64,000 nucleotides of DNA from Lachnospiraceae bacterium (lineage in GTDB: Bacteria; Bacillota; Clostridia; Lachnospirales; Lachnospiraceae). The translations under genes were made by a program, and so were the position numbers. The notes beneath the pieces are model-generated. The model was not told the DNA's origin, did not search any database, and saw only the letters and a program-made list of their open reading frames with translations. This document shows positions 1 to 9,571 of this stretch, one piece after another; within the stretch, counting starts at the first letter, position 1, and each line of letters begins with the position of its first letter. The stretch is from contig JAFVHP010000033.1 of NCBI GenBank assembly GCA_017474455.1, forward strand, positions 62,001 to 126,000, given 5' to 3'.

Positions 1-3
1 ATC

Positions 4-1122
4 ATGAGCAGTACCGGAGATATACCTGCCGCAATGCTGTGGGTCAGGAAACTGGATGAACGTCTGCCGCTGCAGGAGAATGAGACCGCCCTTAAGGAGA
101 TCTATCTTCACGGCGGCAGCAGTTATTTTGATGAGCCCATGCAGACTGACGAGTATAACAGGCTCTGCAGGAGCGACAGGCATTTTCCGTATGCCGGCGC
201 CTGGGGAGCGGATGGGTTTGAATTTGATGCGTCCGGTGATCCTGCGGGCGGAGAGCCGGATGAAGAAAAGATCGACTTGATACTCCATACGAGATACAGC
301 CTGCCTGTTATGCACAGCCACCGCTTTACGGAGCTGTTCTATGCTTACAGCGGCGGGGGACGATTGTTTGTAGGCAGCAAAACGCTGGACCTTTCGCCGG
401 GAGATCTTTGCTTTGTCGCACCGAATACAGAGCACGCGCTCAGTTCGACAGAAGATGACAGCCTGATCGTCAGGATACGGCTGGGGCAGTATTATACCGA
501 ATCTTCATTCTTAAGGAAATTTGAAGGCCGTTACGTCCTCAGGGACTTTTTCCGCAGAATACTGTACGGGCAGTCTCCAAGCCCTTATCTTCTTTTCCGT
601 ACAGCCCGTGAGGACGGACAGCCGGATATCTGGTTCCAGGCCAAGATCGCCAGTATTTACTGGGAGGCTAACGGTAAACTGACCGCGTACAGGGAATTCA
701 TGGAGCTTGAACTCCGGGAACTTCTGATCAACATTGTCCGTTGGTTCGAACTGACAGCTGTGGTTTCCGATCCGGTCTCCGACCGACAGAACGATATCAT
801 TGCAGCACTCTTGAGCTATCTTTCTGTCAATTTTGCTCATGCCACCCTGAAGGAAACAGCGGAATTTTTCAGTTACAATGAGGCATATATCAGCCGTATG
901 ATCAAGCGTTATACAGGCAAGAGTTTCAAGGCCCTTCTGACAGAGATCCAGATGACACGGGCGAAAGAACTGATCGAAGAAGGCCGGATGACAATGGCAC
1001 AGATCAGCCGGGAAGTAGGCTGCTGTGATGAGAGCCATTTTAACCACAAGTTCAAAGAACAGTTCGGTATGTCACCGAAGCAGTTCCGCAGCATGGGCAG
1101 GAATTCCCCGAACATAACCTGA
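4..1122 (+). CDS. AraC-family transcriptional regulator with cupin sensor domain
   Basis: A 372-residue regulator. Residues about 90-150 form a cupin-like sensor (HSHRFTELFYAYSGGG, then SPGDLCFVAPNTEHAL), the usual sugar-sensing fold of AraC regulators. The last 100 residues are an AraC double helix-turn-helix (TLKETAEFFSYNEAYISRMI and ISREVGCCDESHFNHKFKE, ending GMSPKQFR). The frame is open to the window edge upstream of the ATG at position 4, so the true start may lie outside. The family activates nearby carbohydrate genes when ligand binds the cupin. Its target is not evident here; the genes downstream are a damaged transporter on the other strand and an SGNH hydrolase. Confidence 0.85.
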   Translation: MSSTGDIPAAMLWVRKLDERLPLQENETALKEIYLHGGSSYFDEPMQTDEYNRLCRSDRHFPYAGAWGADGFEFDASGDPAGGEPDEEKIDLILHTRYSLPVMHSHRFTELFYAYSGGGRLFVGSKTLDLSPGDLCFVAPNTEHALSSTEDDSLIVRIRLGQYYTESSFLRKFEGRYVLRDFFRRILYGQSPSPYLLFRTAREDGQPDIWFQAKIASIYWEANGKLTAYREFMELELRELLINIVRWFELTAVVSDPVSDRQNDIIAALLSYLSVNFAHATLKETAEFFSYNEAYISRMIKRYTGKSFKALLTEIQMTRAKELIEEGRMTMAQISREVGCCDESHFNHKFKEQFGMSPKQFRSMGRNSPNIT

Positions 1123-1204
1123 TATTACGCACATTAACAGATGCAGATCGAATGATGCCGTGGATCCCGGTTTGCAGTGATGAATGATCGAGTGTGAATT
1201 GAGA

Positions 1205-1675
1205 TCAGATCAGGATGGCGCTCCATATAATGATCGCCGGTATCGAGCATAGCGTGGAGAAAACCACCAGCTTTGTTGCAAAGGCAGGATCCCGGTCATA
1301 TTTGGATGCCAGCATAAGGCCTGTGGGGCCATATAGTCCTTCTGCTATCGGATTACCGAGAAATCCCGCGTTGGAGCATATTATTCCGTAGCGGAGATTC
1401 ATAGACCTGTCGGGACTTTCGTTCCTGTAGAGGATTTTGCCGTAAATGACGGAAAAGATCTGGATCCCGACAGAGATCAGTAAGACCGTCACACATTCTC
1501 TGATCAGGTCGGTGGAGAATCTTGTTATAAAGCTGGTTATGATATTGCATGGAAGTACTACGTTGATAACCAGATCCGTCAGGTCTTTCCTGGCCTCGGA
1601 GCTTACTATTCCGAGCTTTCTCACAATGAGGCCCACTATCATTATTCCGAAAACTGTGATCTGCAGAACAAGCAT
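1205..1675 (-). pseudogene. AEC-family transporter with large internal in-frame deletion
   Basis: The product would be 156 residues, half the usual roughly 310 of auxin-efflux-carrier (AEC) family permeases. The N-terminal half matches the family: first membrane helix, then LTDLVINVVLPCNIITSFI, a third helix and RYGIICSNAGFLGNPIAEGL. After GPTGLMLAS the sequence jumps to KYDRDPAFATKLVVFSTL and a last helix, which is normally the extreme C-terminus of the family. About five central membrane helices are missing without a frameshift. The ATG at 1675 is preferred to a GTG at 1699 because the GAAGGAG motif lies between the two. It is probably non-functional; a genuine small membrane protein is the alternative. 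Confidence 0.65.
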
Positions 1676-1909
1676 CTTTTTTCTTTTTTTCTCCTTCACA
1701 GGTATCAGGGACCTGGTACATAACGGTATCGTTTATAACTGAATTATAAAGCTCATGCAAACAAAAAACATTGGTACGTAATAGCAGAGTCAGCTTGACG
1801 CCTGGCTTGCGGCACAGTAAGCTGTGCAGAGAATGAGCTGTTAAACCGTGGGCGGTGCGGGGAAAGGATCTCCAAACCGCCCGTTTTCAGTCAGAACAGG
1901 GGAAATGCT

Positions 1910-2836
1910 ATGGACAAGAAAAAGGTAATGATACCGATTCCTGTAGAGACACTGCTGAAGTTCCCGATTTTTGGGGAAGCTTTAATGAAAGCACTACCGC
2001 AGCTGAAGGATATGGCAGCAGCCGGTATCCTCACAGAGCAGGCGAAGCTCGATGACCTCCGGGACCTGCTTGGCCTGACACAGGAGCAGGAAGAGACACT
2101 TTATACAGCGGTGGAAGAGGCAAAAGAGCAGTTTGATGCCATCAGCAGAGAGGAAGCGCTGGAATTTGGCGTTCCTGTCGATCTTGATGCTCCCTGCCAT
2201 CAGTGGTCCAATACAGACGAAGCCATACAGCTGGCCTGTGTAGAGGATATTGAGAGAAAATATGAGGGCCGCAAAGGCGAGATCATCTTTTACGGGCCAT
2301 CCAATATTCAGATGTGGTATTCACTGGAAAAGGATATGCTGCCGTATGCTGCACAGAATCATGGAATGGGGGGATGTATCGATGAGGAGATGATCACCTA
2401 TGCCAAACGGATGCTGTATGATTATGAACCTGCAGTTGCTTTTTTCCAGACAGGATCCAACGATCTTGCCCTTGGGATATCACTGGAGCAGATCCTTGAG
2501 AATAAGAGAAAAATGTATGACCTGTTTCTTAAAAATATGCCGGATACCAGGCTCGTTGTCATGTCAGGACTTCCGCTGCCCTCACGGCAGGTGTTCTGGG
2601 AAGATACCGTAAAGGTCAACGCTCTCCTGAAAGATATGTGCGACAGAACCGAACGGATGTATTTTATGGATGCGACAGACGTAATGACTTCGAAGGAAGG
2701 ACCGGAGAACATGAGGACATTTGACGGTCATTATTTTATCAGGGAATATTTCCGTATGGACGGTATTCATCTGAATAAAAAGGGGCATGATGTCTGGACG
2801 GCGAAAATGAAGGAAATACTGAAAGAAATACTGTAA
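1910..2836 (+). CDS. SGNH/GDSL-family hydrolase
   Basis: A 308-residue predicted esterase. After a helical N-terminal region of about 100 residues comes an SGNH fold: block I is the variant YGPSNIQMW with Ser in the GxS position, then the oxyanion Gly (NHGMGG), block III TGSNDLAL and block V MDGIHLNKKGHDVW carrying the Asp-x-x-His. No signal peptide is visible, so it is probably cytoplasmic. SGNH enzymes of this type often remove acetyl groups from oligosaccharides; the substrate is not shown. An AGGGGA ribosome site precedes the ATG. It stands alone between a decayed transporter gene and a lipoprotein gene. Confidence 0.8.
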   Translation: MDKKKVMIPIPVETLLKFPIFGEALMKALPQLKDMAAAGILTEQAKLDDLRDLLGLTQEQEETLYTAVEEAKEQFDAISREEALEFGVPVDLDAPCHQWSNTDEAIQLACVEDIERKYEGRKGEIIFYGPSNIQMWYSLEKDMLPYAAQNHGMGGCIDEEMITYAKRMLYDYEPAVAFFQTGSNDLALGISLEQILENKRKMYDLFLKNMPDTRLVVMSGLPLPSRQVFWEDTVKVNALLKDMCDRTERMYFMDATDVMTSKEGPENMRTFDGHYFIREYFRMDGIHLNKKGHDVWTAKMKEILKEIL

Positions 2837-2931
2837 TGGCAGGCCTTTGCTGCCCGTCCTCTGTCCCGCCCTTGATGGAGCCTTTTGCCGATTTTATAAT
2901 GAACATATGAAAGCGAAAGGAGGCTGATCCT

Positions 2932-4488
2932 GTGAAAAAAAGTACATTGCTGCTTCTGGTCCTGGTGTTTTCCTTAACATGTGTTTTTGCCGGCTGCATT
3001 AAGGTGCAGGCTGCGGAAACTGTCTGCGAAAAGAAGCGCAGTGTGCGCGTCGCGGGAGCAGAAACAGAGGAAGAGGAAGAAGAAACCGGTACGATTACAG
3101 AAGGTGAAACAGCCGAAGAAACTGAGGAGGCAGAAGAGGCACAGCCTGAGACTGACATGGCAGAAGAAATGACGGCAGAGGAACTCGCTGACGCCATTGC
3201 GGTTCAGATACGTGAGAACTTTGATCAGCGGGTCTTTGATGAGAGTCTGAATATGTCGGAGCATCCCGGGCTGCTGAACAGGGCGGATATTTCGGGGCTG
3301 TTCTTTGAGGTTTATACAGCGGATGGAGACCGTTATATCCCTGATATAGGCTTAAGTGATCCGGCGGTCCCTCTGCCGGAGAATACTGCCATCAGACAGT
3401 CAGAGGCAGTTCCCGAGGAGTATCTGGAGCTTTTATTTCCGGATGAAAGTGATACAGAGAGGATAAACTACCCTGTGATATACGGCCTGCTGGAATTTAC
3501 CGGCTATGGCAACGCGGGGGAATACAACGGCGGGCTTACGCTGTATTATCATCGCACGGTGGTCAGTTTTTATCGTTATGACACAGGTGAAATGGTCGGG
3601 TGGTGTCTTACCTCCAGTTCGCGCTCAGGACCGTTTGTTCTTTACAGAAGCGACTATGCATATGACGGCCAGAGAGATGTCCTGACATTTGGCAACGGGA
3701 CTGTATGGGCAGACGATGTCTGGACAAGGGCCCTCGACGAGCTGTTTTATGATGAGAACGGCTACCAGGTCGTAGGCACACGGCTTTTATCGGTGCCTGA
3801 GGACGTGGATAGTATTATCGTTCCGGAAGGCGTTGAAAAGATCGAATCTATGGTCGGTTACCGCCATACTGCCAGGAGCCTGATCCTTCCGGAAGGAGTG
3901 AGGTATATCGGTTACGCCGGTTTTGAATACAGCGGGCTGGAGGAGATCAGTTTCCCTGACAGCCTTGTGTTTGCCGGTGAAGATGCGTTTAAGGAGACCC
4001 CGTGGTGGAGCGATCATGAATCAGACGACTGGCTGATCGTCGGAGATGGCGTGCTCATGTACGGCAGGGCCATAGGGGATGAGATCACTCTTCCGGAGGA
4101 AGCATATTACATTATGCCGGAGGCTCTGGAGGGACTTACCTGCAGGACATTGATCGTACCGGCCACGGTCCGGCAGCTGTGCGGGACCCATATCGCCGCG
4201 CCGATCGTAAATGACGAACTGGAGACCCTGATCATCAGGGGCGGTCTGACAGATACGCTGCTGATGCCGGAAGTGCCGGTCAAGGCAGTCTGGTACAACG
4301 ATAATTTAAAAAACGTTGTCGTTGACTGCGAAGTCGAAGAAATTCCTGATGACTGGCTTTCCCTGAACAGGGATGTGTTCGATTCGCTTACGGTCTACTG
4401 CGGCCAGGATTCGTGCATTGCCGAATGGGCAAAAGAAAAGGACGTCCAGTGCCTGCCGCTGGAGGAGTATCCGGCATCTGATGATTGA
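2932..4488 (+). CDS. Leucine-rich-repeat lipoprotein (BspA-like)
   Basis: A 518-residue exported lipoprotein. It starts at GTG, seven bases after AAAGGAGG. The signal peptide ends in the lipobox CVFAGC with Cys22. A strongly acidic stretch (about residues 44-80, rich in Glu and Thr) probably acts as a surface spacer. A middle domain of about 200 residues is unrecognised. From about residue 285 come BspA/LRR_5-like units such as PEGVEKIESMVGYR and LILPEGVRYIGYAGF, followed by LEEISFPDSLVFAGEDAFK. Such repeats usually mediate binding at the cell surface. It is convergent with the LacI gene, only 28 bp away. Confidence 0.8.
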   Translation: MKKSTLLLLVLVFSLTCVFAGCIKVQAAETVCEKKRSVRVAGAETEEEEEETGTITEGETAEETEEAEEAQPETDMAEEMTAEELADAIAVQIRENFDQRVFDESLNMSEHPGLLNRADISGLFFEVYTADGDRYIPDIGLSDPAVPLPENTAIRQSEAVPEEYLELLFPDESDTERINYPVIYGLLEFTGYGNAGEYNGGLTLYYHRTVVSFYRYDTGEMVGWCLTSSSRSGPFVLYRSDYAYDGQRDVLTFGNGTVWADDVWTRALDELFYDENGYQVVGTRLLSVPEDVDSIIVPEGVEKIESMVGYRHTARSLILPEGVRYIGYAGFEYSGLEEISFPDSLVFAGEDAFKETPWWSDHESDDWLIVGDGVLMYGRAIGDEITLPEEAYYIMPEALEGLTCRTLIVPATVRQLCGTHIAAPIVNDELETLIIRGGLTDTLLMPEVPVKAVWYNDNLKNVVVDCEVEEIPDDWLSLNRDVFDSLTVYCGQDSCIAEWAKEKDVQCLPLEEYPASDD

Positions 4489-4516
4489 CCTTTGAAGGAT
4501 TCCGACCCTTTTCTCC

Positions 4517-5527
4517 TTACCTTTTTCTTCCTTCGGTCGATTCTTTATAGTCCAGCGTGTAATCAAACAGCAGTACCTGGCTGTTGATGGAAGTGTCGCT
4601 GAGCATCTGCACTACACTGCGGATACCGTCCCTGAACATAGCTTCGTAGGGAATGTGCAGGGTGCTGATCGAAGGAATGGTAAAGGAACTGTAATAATCT
4701 GACATCATGCTCATGACCTTTATATCCTCCGGGCAGGAAAGGCCAAGGTCATGGACAGCCCTGATGCAGCCGACCGCCATTGAGTCGACGGGACAGATAA
4801 AAGCATCCGGGCGCTGCGTGTGCGAGCGCAGATACGCAAGGGCTGCTTCGTAACAGCCATCCGTTGTAAAATCGCACTCTATGATCTTATCCGTTTCGGG
4901 GATCTTCCCCCTTTCAAACAATGCGGACCGGTAACCGTTTGCATAGGAACCGGCATCTATTCCCGAAGTATCTTCCGATGCGTGTGAAGAACTGAATATA
5001 CAGATGTTTTCGCACCCGAGATCAAGAAGATGCTCAGTTGCCTTGTAATAAGCATGATGATAATCAATGATCGCGGAAACGGACCGGCGAAGATCTGTAT
5101 TCCTCGTCATAAGCTGCAGGACCGGGTATCTGCTCAGCCTGCTTTCTATTTCACTGTTCACATATAGTCCGGCGTTAAGAAGGACAACGGCCGCGATGCT
5201 GCCCGCAATGCCGGAATCCAGAAACTGCAGCAGATCATTCCCTGTGTTTTTGCTTTCCCCGCAGTAGAAGAAAAGCATCTGATATCCCGCGTCTGAGATG
5301 GCAGCGTATCCTGCATTATTGATGTTCGGATCAGAGACATTGGAGATATACAGGATGATCCTGCCTGCATTGGCCGGCTTTTCCGGAATGGAATAGCCGA
5401 GCTTCTCTATTGCGAGCATCACCTTATTCCTGGTCGCCGATGAAACGACCGGGCTCATATTGATGACTCGTGAAACGGTGGCAGGAGAGACTCCGCATTC
5501 TTCGGCAATATCATAGATCGTGATCAT
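4517..5527 (-). CDS. LacI-family transcriptional repressor
   Basis: A 336-residue LacI/GalR regulator. The N-terminus MITIYDIAEECGVSPATVSR is the hallmark DNA-binding helix-turn-helix with hinge, followed by a periplasmic-binding-protein-like sugar sensor domain. The ATG at 5527 is chosen over a longer frame because the HTH begins exactly there and GGAGG lies seven bases upstream. It is divergent from the carboxylesterase-GH3 genes and shares their promoter region, where TGAAAC half-sites cluster, so it most likely represses that locus and possibly itself. The inducing sugar is not shown. Confidence 0.9.
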   Translation of the reverse strand: MITIYDIAEECGVSPATVSRVINMSPVVSSATRNKVMLAIEKLGYSIPEKPANAGRIILYISNVSDPNINNAGYAAISDAGYQMLFFYCGESKNTGNDLLQFLDSGIAGSIAAVVLLNAGLYVNSEIESRLSRYPVLQLMTRNTDLRRSVSAIIDYHHAYYKATEHLLDLGCENICIFSSSHASEDTSGIDAGSYANGYRSALFERGKIPETDKIIECDFTTDGCYEAALAYLRSHTQRPDAFICPVDSMAVGCIRAVHDLGLSCPEDIKVMSMMSDYYSSFTIPSISTLHIPYEAMFRDGIRSVVQMLSDTSINSQVLLFDYTLDYKESTEGRKR

Positions 5528-5596
5528 CCGGCTTCCTCCGATCATACTGACAAACATATCTGATGGCATTTATTGTACAACATTTATGGAAAGCTG

Positions 5597-5624
5597 TTGA
5601 CATAGAACTGTGAAATTATATAAT
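5597..5624 (+). promoter_or_regulatory. Near-perfect sigma-A promoter of the esterase/GH3 locus
   Basis: TTGACA at 5597-5602 and TATAAT at 5619-5624 are both exact consensus hexamers, separated by 16 bp. They lie 100 bp upstream of the carboxylesterase start. A promoter this strong is usually held down by a repressor; the divergent LacI gene is the obvious candidate. Confidence 0.8.
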
Positions 5625-5673
5625 GAGTTTCAGAAACAAATGAAACCAGATGAAACAAATCGCTGAAACAAAT
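5611..5673 (+). promoter_or_regulatory. Cluster of TGAAAC half-sites (candidate LacI operator)
   Basis: TGAAAT (5611) and GTTTCA (5627) form an inverted pair around the -10 box, and GTTTC-A-GAAAC (5627-5637) is itself palindromic. Further direct copies of TGAAAC start at 5641, 5651 and 5664, the last two extended to TGAAACAAAT. The placement over and just after the promoter suits a repressor operator. That the neighbouring LacI protein binds is an inference. Confidence 0.55.
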
Positions 5674-5722
5674 CTCACAAACCCGCTGCGCAAACAGATT
5701 CAGTAATTGGAGAGTTACAGAT

Positions 5723-7270
5723 ATGAAAAAAGTTGTAGTCAGAGAAGATTATCCGGTCGTCAATACCACCTGCGGAAAGGTAAGAGGGCTTGAGATCGAT
5801 GATGTGATGGTTTTCCGCGGCGTTCCTTACGCCAGGGCGGAGCGGTTCATGGCGCCTGTAAAGCCCGAAGCCTGGGATGACGTCAGGGACTGTTACGTCT
5901 GGGGAAATGCCTGCCCTGTCGGCGATATCATGCGCTCGGGGATATTCTGCATGCACAGGCAGTGGGAACAGGATGAAGACTGCCTGAACCTGAATGTCTG
6001 GACAACGTCTATAAACAGTGACGCCAGAAGGCCGGTCATGTTCTGGATCCACGGCGGCGGTTATGCCAACGGTTCTTCCATAGAAGAATACGGCATGGAA
6101 GGCGACAGGCTTGCCGCCACGGACCAGGTCGTCGTGGTCTCGATCAATCACAGGCTGAATTATCTCGGCTATCTGGACCTTACCGGCTATGGGGAAGAGT
6201 TTGCGGATTCCGCCAATGCGGGGATGCTGGATATTCTGGCCGCGCTCAAATGGGTCAGGGAAAACATAGCTTCCTTCGGCGGCGATCCGGACAACATAAC
6301 GTTATTCGGACAGTCGGGCGGCGGCGGCAAGATCATGACTCTCATGCAGATGCCGGCCGCGGACGGCCTTTATCATAAGGCGATCATTCAGTCCGGCATC
6401 ATGCTCATGAATGACAGACTGCGGAATGGGAAAGAGCATGCGGAAGCGGTCGTCAGTGAACTGGGCCTTAGCAGGGATACGATCGATCAGATAAAGACCG
6501 TTCCGTACCGTGAACTGTATGAGGCGGGAATGAGGGCGGCAGCCAGGGACGGGATCTTCATCATGGACGCGTTCGGCCCCCATCCGGACGGCATAAATGT
6601 ATATGACGATTATGCAACGGCCGGCTTCAGGAAAGAAGTGAAGGACATCCCTGTCATGGTCGGCTCCTGTATCGGAGAGATGTCTGCTTTCAGTATGCAC
6701 GGACAGGTCAGGCCTCCGTTCGGCAGGACGGAGCTGGAACAGTACAGGCCGGAAGAAAAAACAGCGTTTCTCAAAAGGTACTTCGGCGATCACGCGGATG
6801 AGATCATGCACCTGATGCAAGAAGCATATCCGGAGATCGATCCCATGTACGCGCCGCTCATCGATACCGGTATCCGCAGAAAGACACTGGAGTATGTCGG
6901 AGCGAGAGCGGAAGCGGCCGACGCGCCGGTCTTCAATTATCTGATGACTTACCGTGTGCCCTTCATGGAAGGGAAACTTTCCTGGCACGGGGCGGACATA
7001 CCCATGGTATTCGGCTCTGTGGACAGATCGGAGATACTGTCCACGGGAGGAGAAGAAGCCCATGCGCTCAGCCGTACTATGATGAATGCGTTTATCGCGT
7101 TCGCATGTACCGGGGATCCTTCCGCAGAAGACCTGCCGTGGCCTTCGTACAGTACGGAACACCGGAATACGATGCTTTTTGATAACGTATCCCGTTCGGC
7201 AAAGGACCATGACACGGAACTCATCGATGCTATAAGGAACGCGAAACTGATAAAGGATTTCTTTGATTAA
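5723..7270 (+). CDS. Type B carboxylesterase
   Basis: A 515-residue alpha/beta-hydrolase of the carboxylesterase B (PnbA-like) family. Visible elements are the oxyanion loop WIHGGGY (residues 108-114), the nucleophile elbow GQSGGGG with Ser198, and the WHGADIPMVFG block with catalytic His422. There is no signal peptide, so it acts inside the cell. It begins after GGAGAG and is the first gene behind the strong promoter at 5597, with two GH3 genes following closely. In this setting it probably cleaves ester decorations, such as acetyl or hydroxycinnamoyl groups, from imported oligosaccharides; that substrate is inferred. Confidence 0.88.
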   Translation: MKKVVVREDYPVVNTTCGKVRGLEIDDVMVFRGVPYARAERFMAPVKPEAWDDVRDCYVWGNACPVGDIMRSGIFCMHRQWEQDEDCLNLNVWTTSINSDARRPVMFWIHGGGYANGSSIEEYGMEGDRLAATDQVVVVSINHRLNYLGYLDLTGYGEEFADSANAGMLDILAALKWVRENIASFGGDPDNITLFGQSGGGGKIMTLMQMPAADGLYHKAIIQSGIMLMNDRLRNGKEHAEAVVSELGLSRDTIDQIKTVPYRELYEAGMRAAARDGIFIMDAFGPHPDGINVYDDYATAGFRKEVKDIPVMVGSCIGEMSAFSMHGQVRPPFGRTELEQYRPEEKTAFLKRYFGDHADEIMHLMQEAYPEIDPMYAPLIDTGIRRKTLEYVGARAEAADAPVFNYLMTYRVPFMEGKLSWHGADIPMVFGSVDRSEILSTGGEEAHALSRTMMNAFIAFACTGDPSAEDLPWPSYSTEHRNTMLFDNVSRSAKDHDTELIDAIRNAKLIKDFFD

Positions 7271-7321
7271 TGTGGATCAAAAAGGGCATTTGGCAATAAT
7301 AAATACCGGAAAGGAGCAGAT

Positions 7322-9520
7322 GTGAAGCTGACAAAGGAACAGGAAAACAGAATAGAAGAACTGATCCGGGAAATGACACTGGAAGAAAAGGTCGGGCAGA
7401 TGAACCTGCCTTCGATCTCGATCGTGGGCGGCTTTAATATCCCTTTTTCCGAAATGATCGAGATGATGCATGACGGAAGGCTGACCAAAGAACAGGTTTC
7501 CGAGATGATGAAGGATTCCCATCAGGATTATCAGGAAGATGATATCCGCGCGGGCAGGATCGGCGCGATGATGGTCACAGACGCCTCTGTTGTCAACAGA
7601 CTGCAGGAGATCGCGCTGAAGGAGAGCAGGCGCGGGATCCCTCTCCTGATCGGACTGGACGTTATACATGGTTTTTATTCGGTATATCCCATCGCGCTGG
7701 CGGAAGCCTGTTCCTTTGATGAGGAACTGTTTGAACAGACTGCGGCCATGGCGGCCAGGGAGTCCCGCAGTGCGGGCGTGAACTGGCATTTTGCACCGAT
7801 GCTGGACATCGCACGGGATGCCAGATGGGGCAGGTGCTCTGAAGGCCCCGGTGAAGATCCGTACCTGGCATCTGTCTTTGCGGCAGCCAAGATACGCGGC
7901 CTGCAGGGAAATACGGACTCTTACGAGAATTATGTCGCAGCCTGCGTCAAACATTTTGCGGGTTACGGTGCCTGTGAAGGCGGCAGGGATTATAATACGA
8001 CAGCCATTCCCGGACACCTTATGTATAACGTTTATCTTGCCCCGTTTGAAGCTGCCGTAAAAAGCGGTGCGGTAACGGCGATGGCCGCCTTTAATGATCT
8101 GAACGGCACGCCGTGCACAGTCAACAGAAAGCTCCTGCGGGAGACGCTCAAGGAAAGGTTCGGTATGAACGGCTTCGTCGTCAGCGACGCGAACGCGATC
8201 AGGGAATGCGTAGTGCACGGCGCGGCGGAAAATGACGCGGACGCGGGCATTAAGGCAGTCACAGCCGGCATGGATATGGACATGAACACCGCGATCTATC
8301 TGGATCATCTTGCGCAGGCGGTAAACGAAGGCAAAGTCGGCATGGATATCGTGGATGATGCGGTCAGAAGGATACTTCGGGTCAAGATGTGGCTGGGCCT
8401 GTTTGACGATCCCTATATCAAGGCTGAAACCGTCGAACGCTATAAGGCGCTGCCTGACGAAAACAGGGCACTGACAAGAAGGGCGGCAGAAGAGTCTATT
8501 GTTCTTCTGAAAAATGATAACGATATACTGCCGCTAAAGCCCGGTCAGAAGATCAGTCTGGTCGGAGCCCTGGCGGATATGCCGGCAGATACTGTAGGCG
8601 CATGGGCAGCCAGCTTCAGGAAGGAAGACCTGGTCTCCGTCAGGCAGGGATTTGAGAACGGCGGTGCCGAGTTTAAGTATTTTGCTTGCGGAGAACCGGA
8701 AGAAGAACTGAACTATGACGAGATACAGGAAGCCTGTGCGTACGGCGATGTGATCGTCGCGGTCGTCGGAGAAAAGACGGCGATGTCCGGGGAAGCATCA
8801 TCGCGCTCTGACATTACGCTGCCGGGAGAACAGAGAAAGCTTCTGGAAGAACTCTCAGCCTGCGGCAAGCCGGTCGTTGCTGTTTTGATGAACGGAAGGG
8901 CGCTGGCGCTTGGATGGGAAGCTGAGAATATTCCTGCCGTGGTGGAAGCATGGCATCTTGGCATAGAGACAGGGAACGCGGTCTATTCCATTCTCAGCGG
9001 CAGGGTCATGCCGCAGGGCAAACTGTCGGTCTCGATCCCCAGAGTAACAGGACAGTGCCCTGTTTACTACAACCATCCCAATACCGGCAGGCCCGCCAGC
9101 AGGAGCAAGTTTACTTCAAAGTACATCGATCTGCCGAACGGCGCCCTGTATCCGTTCGGTTACGGGCTTACCTATACATCGTTCGAGTATGCGGGATTCG
9201 AAGCCACGGTCGGGGATGATGCGGTCACATGCACTGTAACAGTAAAGAATACAGGCAGCAGGAAAGGGACGGAGACGGTCCAGTTCTACAGCCGTGATGT
9301 CGCGGCTTCGATCGTACGCCCTGTTAAGGAACTGAAAGCATTTAAGAAGGTGCAGCTCGATCCGGGGGAAGAGGCGGCGGTCTCGGTCAGTATCGGCCTG
9401 GACAGGCTCGGATTCTATGACAATGACGGAGAGTACCGGCTGGAAGACGGAACATTCCTGTTCTACGCGGGCGGAGATTCAGAGAACTGCCTCAGCGCGG
9501 AAAAGTATATTGCATTTTGA
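7322..9520 (+). CDS. GH3 beta-glucosidase/beta-xylosidase (canonical order)
   Basis: A 732-residue family 3 glycoside hydrolase in the usual order: GH3 N-terminal barrel (about 15-345), GH3 C-terminal domain (about 380-590) and fibronectin III-like domain (about 640-715). The nucleophile is Asp289 in GFVVSDANAI, and the GEDPYLAS and KHFAGYGACEGGRDY blocks line the subsite. Translation starts at GTG after AAAGGAG. There is no signal peptide, so it is intracellular. It is 51 bp downstream of the esterase gene, in one presumed operon. The family removes terminal beta-linked glucose or xylose; specificity cannot be read from sequence alone. Confidence 0.92.
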   Translation: MKLTKEQENRIEELIREMTLEEKVGQMNLPSISIVGGFNIPFSEMIEMMHDGRLTKEQVSEMMKDSHQDYQEDDIRAGRIGAMMVTDASVVNRLQEIALKESRRGIPLLIGLDVIHGFYSVYPIALAEACSFDEELFEQTAAMAARESRSAGVNWHFAPMLDIARDARWGRCSEGPGEDPYLASVFAAAKIRGLQGNTDSYENYVAACVKHFAGYGACEGGRDYNTTAIPGHLMYNVYLAPFEAAVKSGAVTAMAAFNDLNGTPCTVNRKLLRETLKERFGMNGFVVSDANAIRECVVHGAAENDADAGIKAVTAGMDMDMNTAIYLDHLAQAVNEGKVGMDIVDDAVRRILRVKMWLGLFDDPYIKAETVERYKALPDENRALTRRAAEESIVLLKNDNDILPLKPGQKISLVGALADMPADTVGAWAASFRKEDLVSVRQGFENGGAEFKYFACGEPEEELNYDEIQEACAYGDVIVAVVGEKTAMSGEASSRSDITLPGEQRKLLEELSACGKPVVAVLMNGRALALGWEAENIPAVVEAWHLGIETGNAVYSILSGRVMPQGKLSVSIPRVTGQCPVYYNHPNTGRPASRSKFTSKYIDLPNGALYPFGYGLTYTSFEYAGFEATVGDDAVTCTVTVKNTGSRKGTETVQFYSRDVAASIVRPVKELKAFKKVQLDPGEEAAVSVSIGLDRLGFYDNDGEYRLEDGTFLFYAGGDSENCLSAEKYIAF

Positions 9521-9571
9521 CTTCTGCGGACCTGACAGCTGTCAGTGCGGAATGAATGGAGGAAACAGAAA

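Noticed and set aside
6302-8308. Long minus-strand frames across the carboxylesterase and GH3 genes
   Set aside because: They are Arg/His-rich shadows of strongly coding plus-strand genes with clear catalytic motifs.
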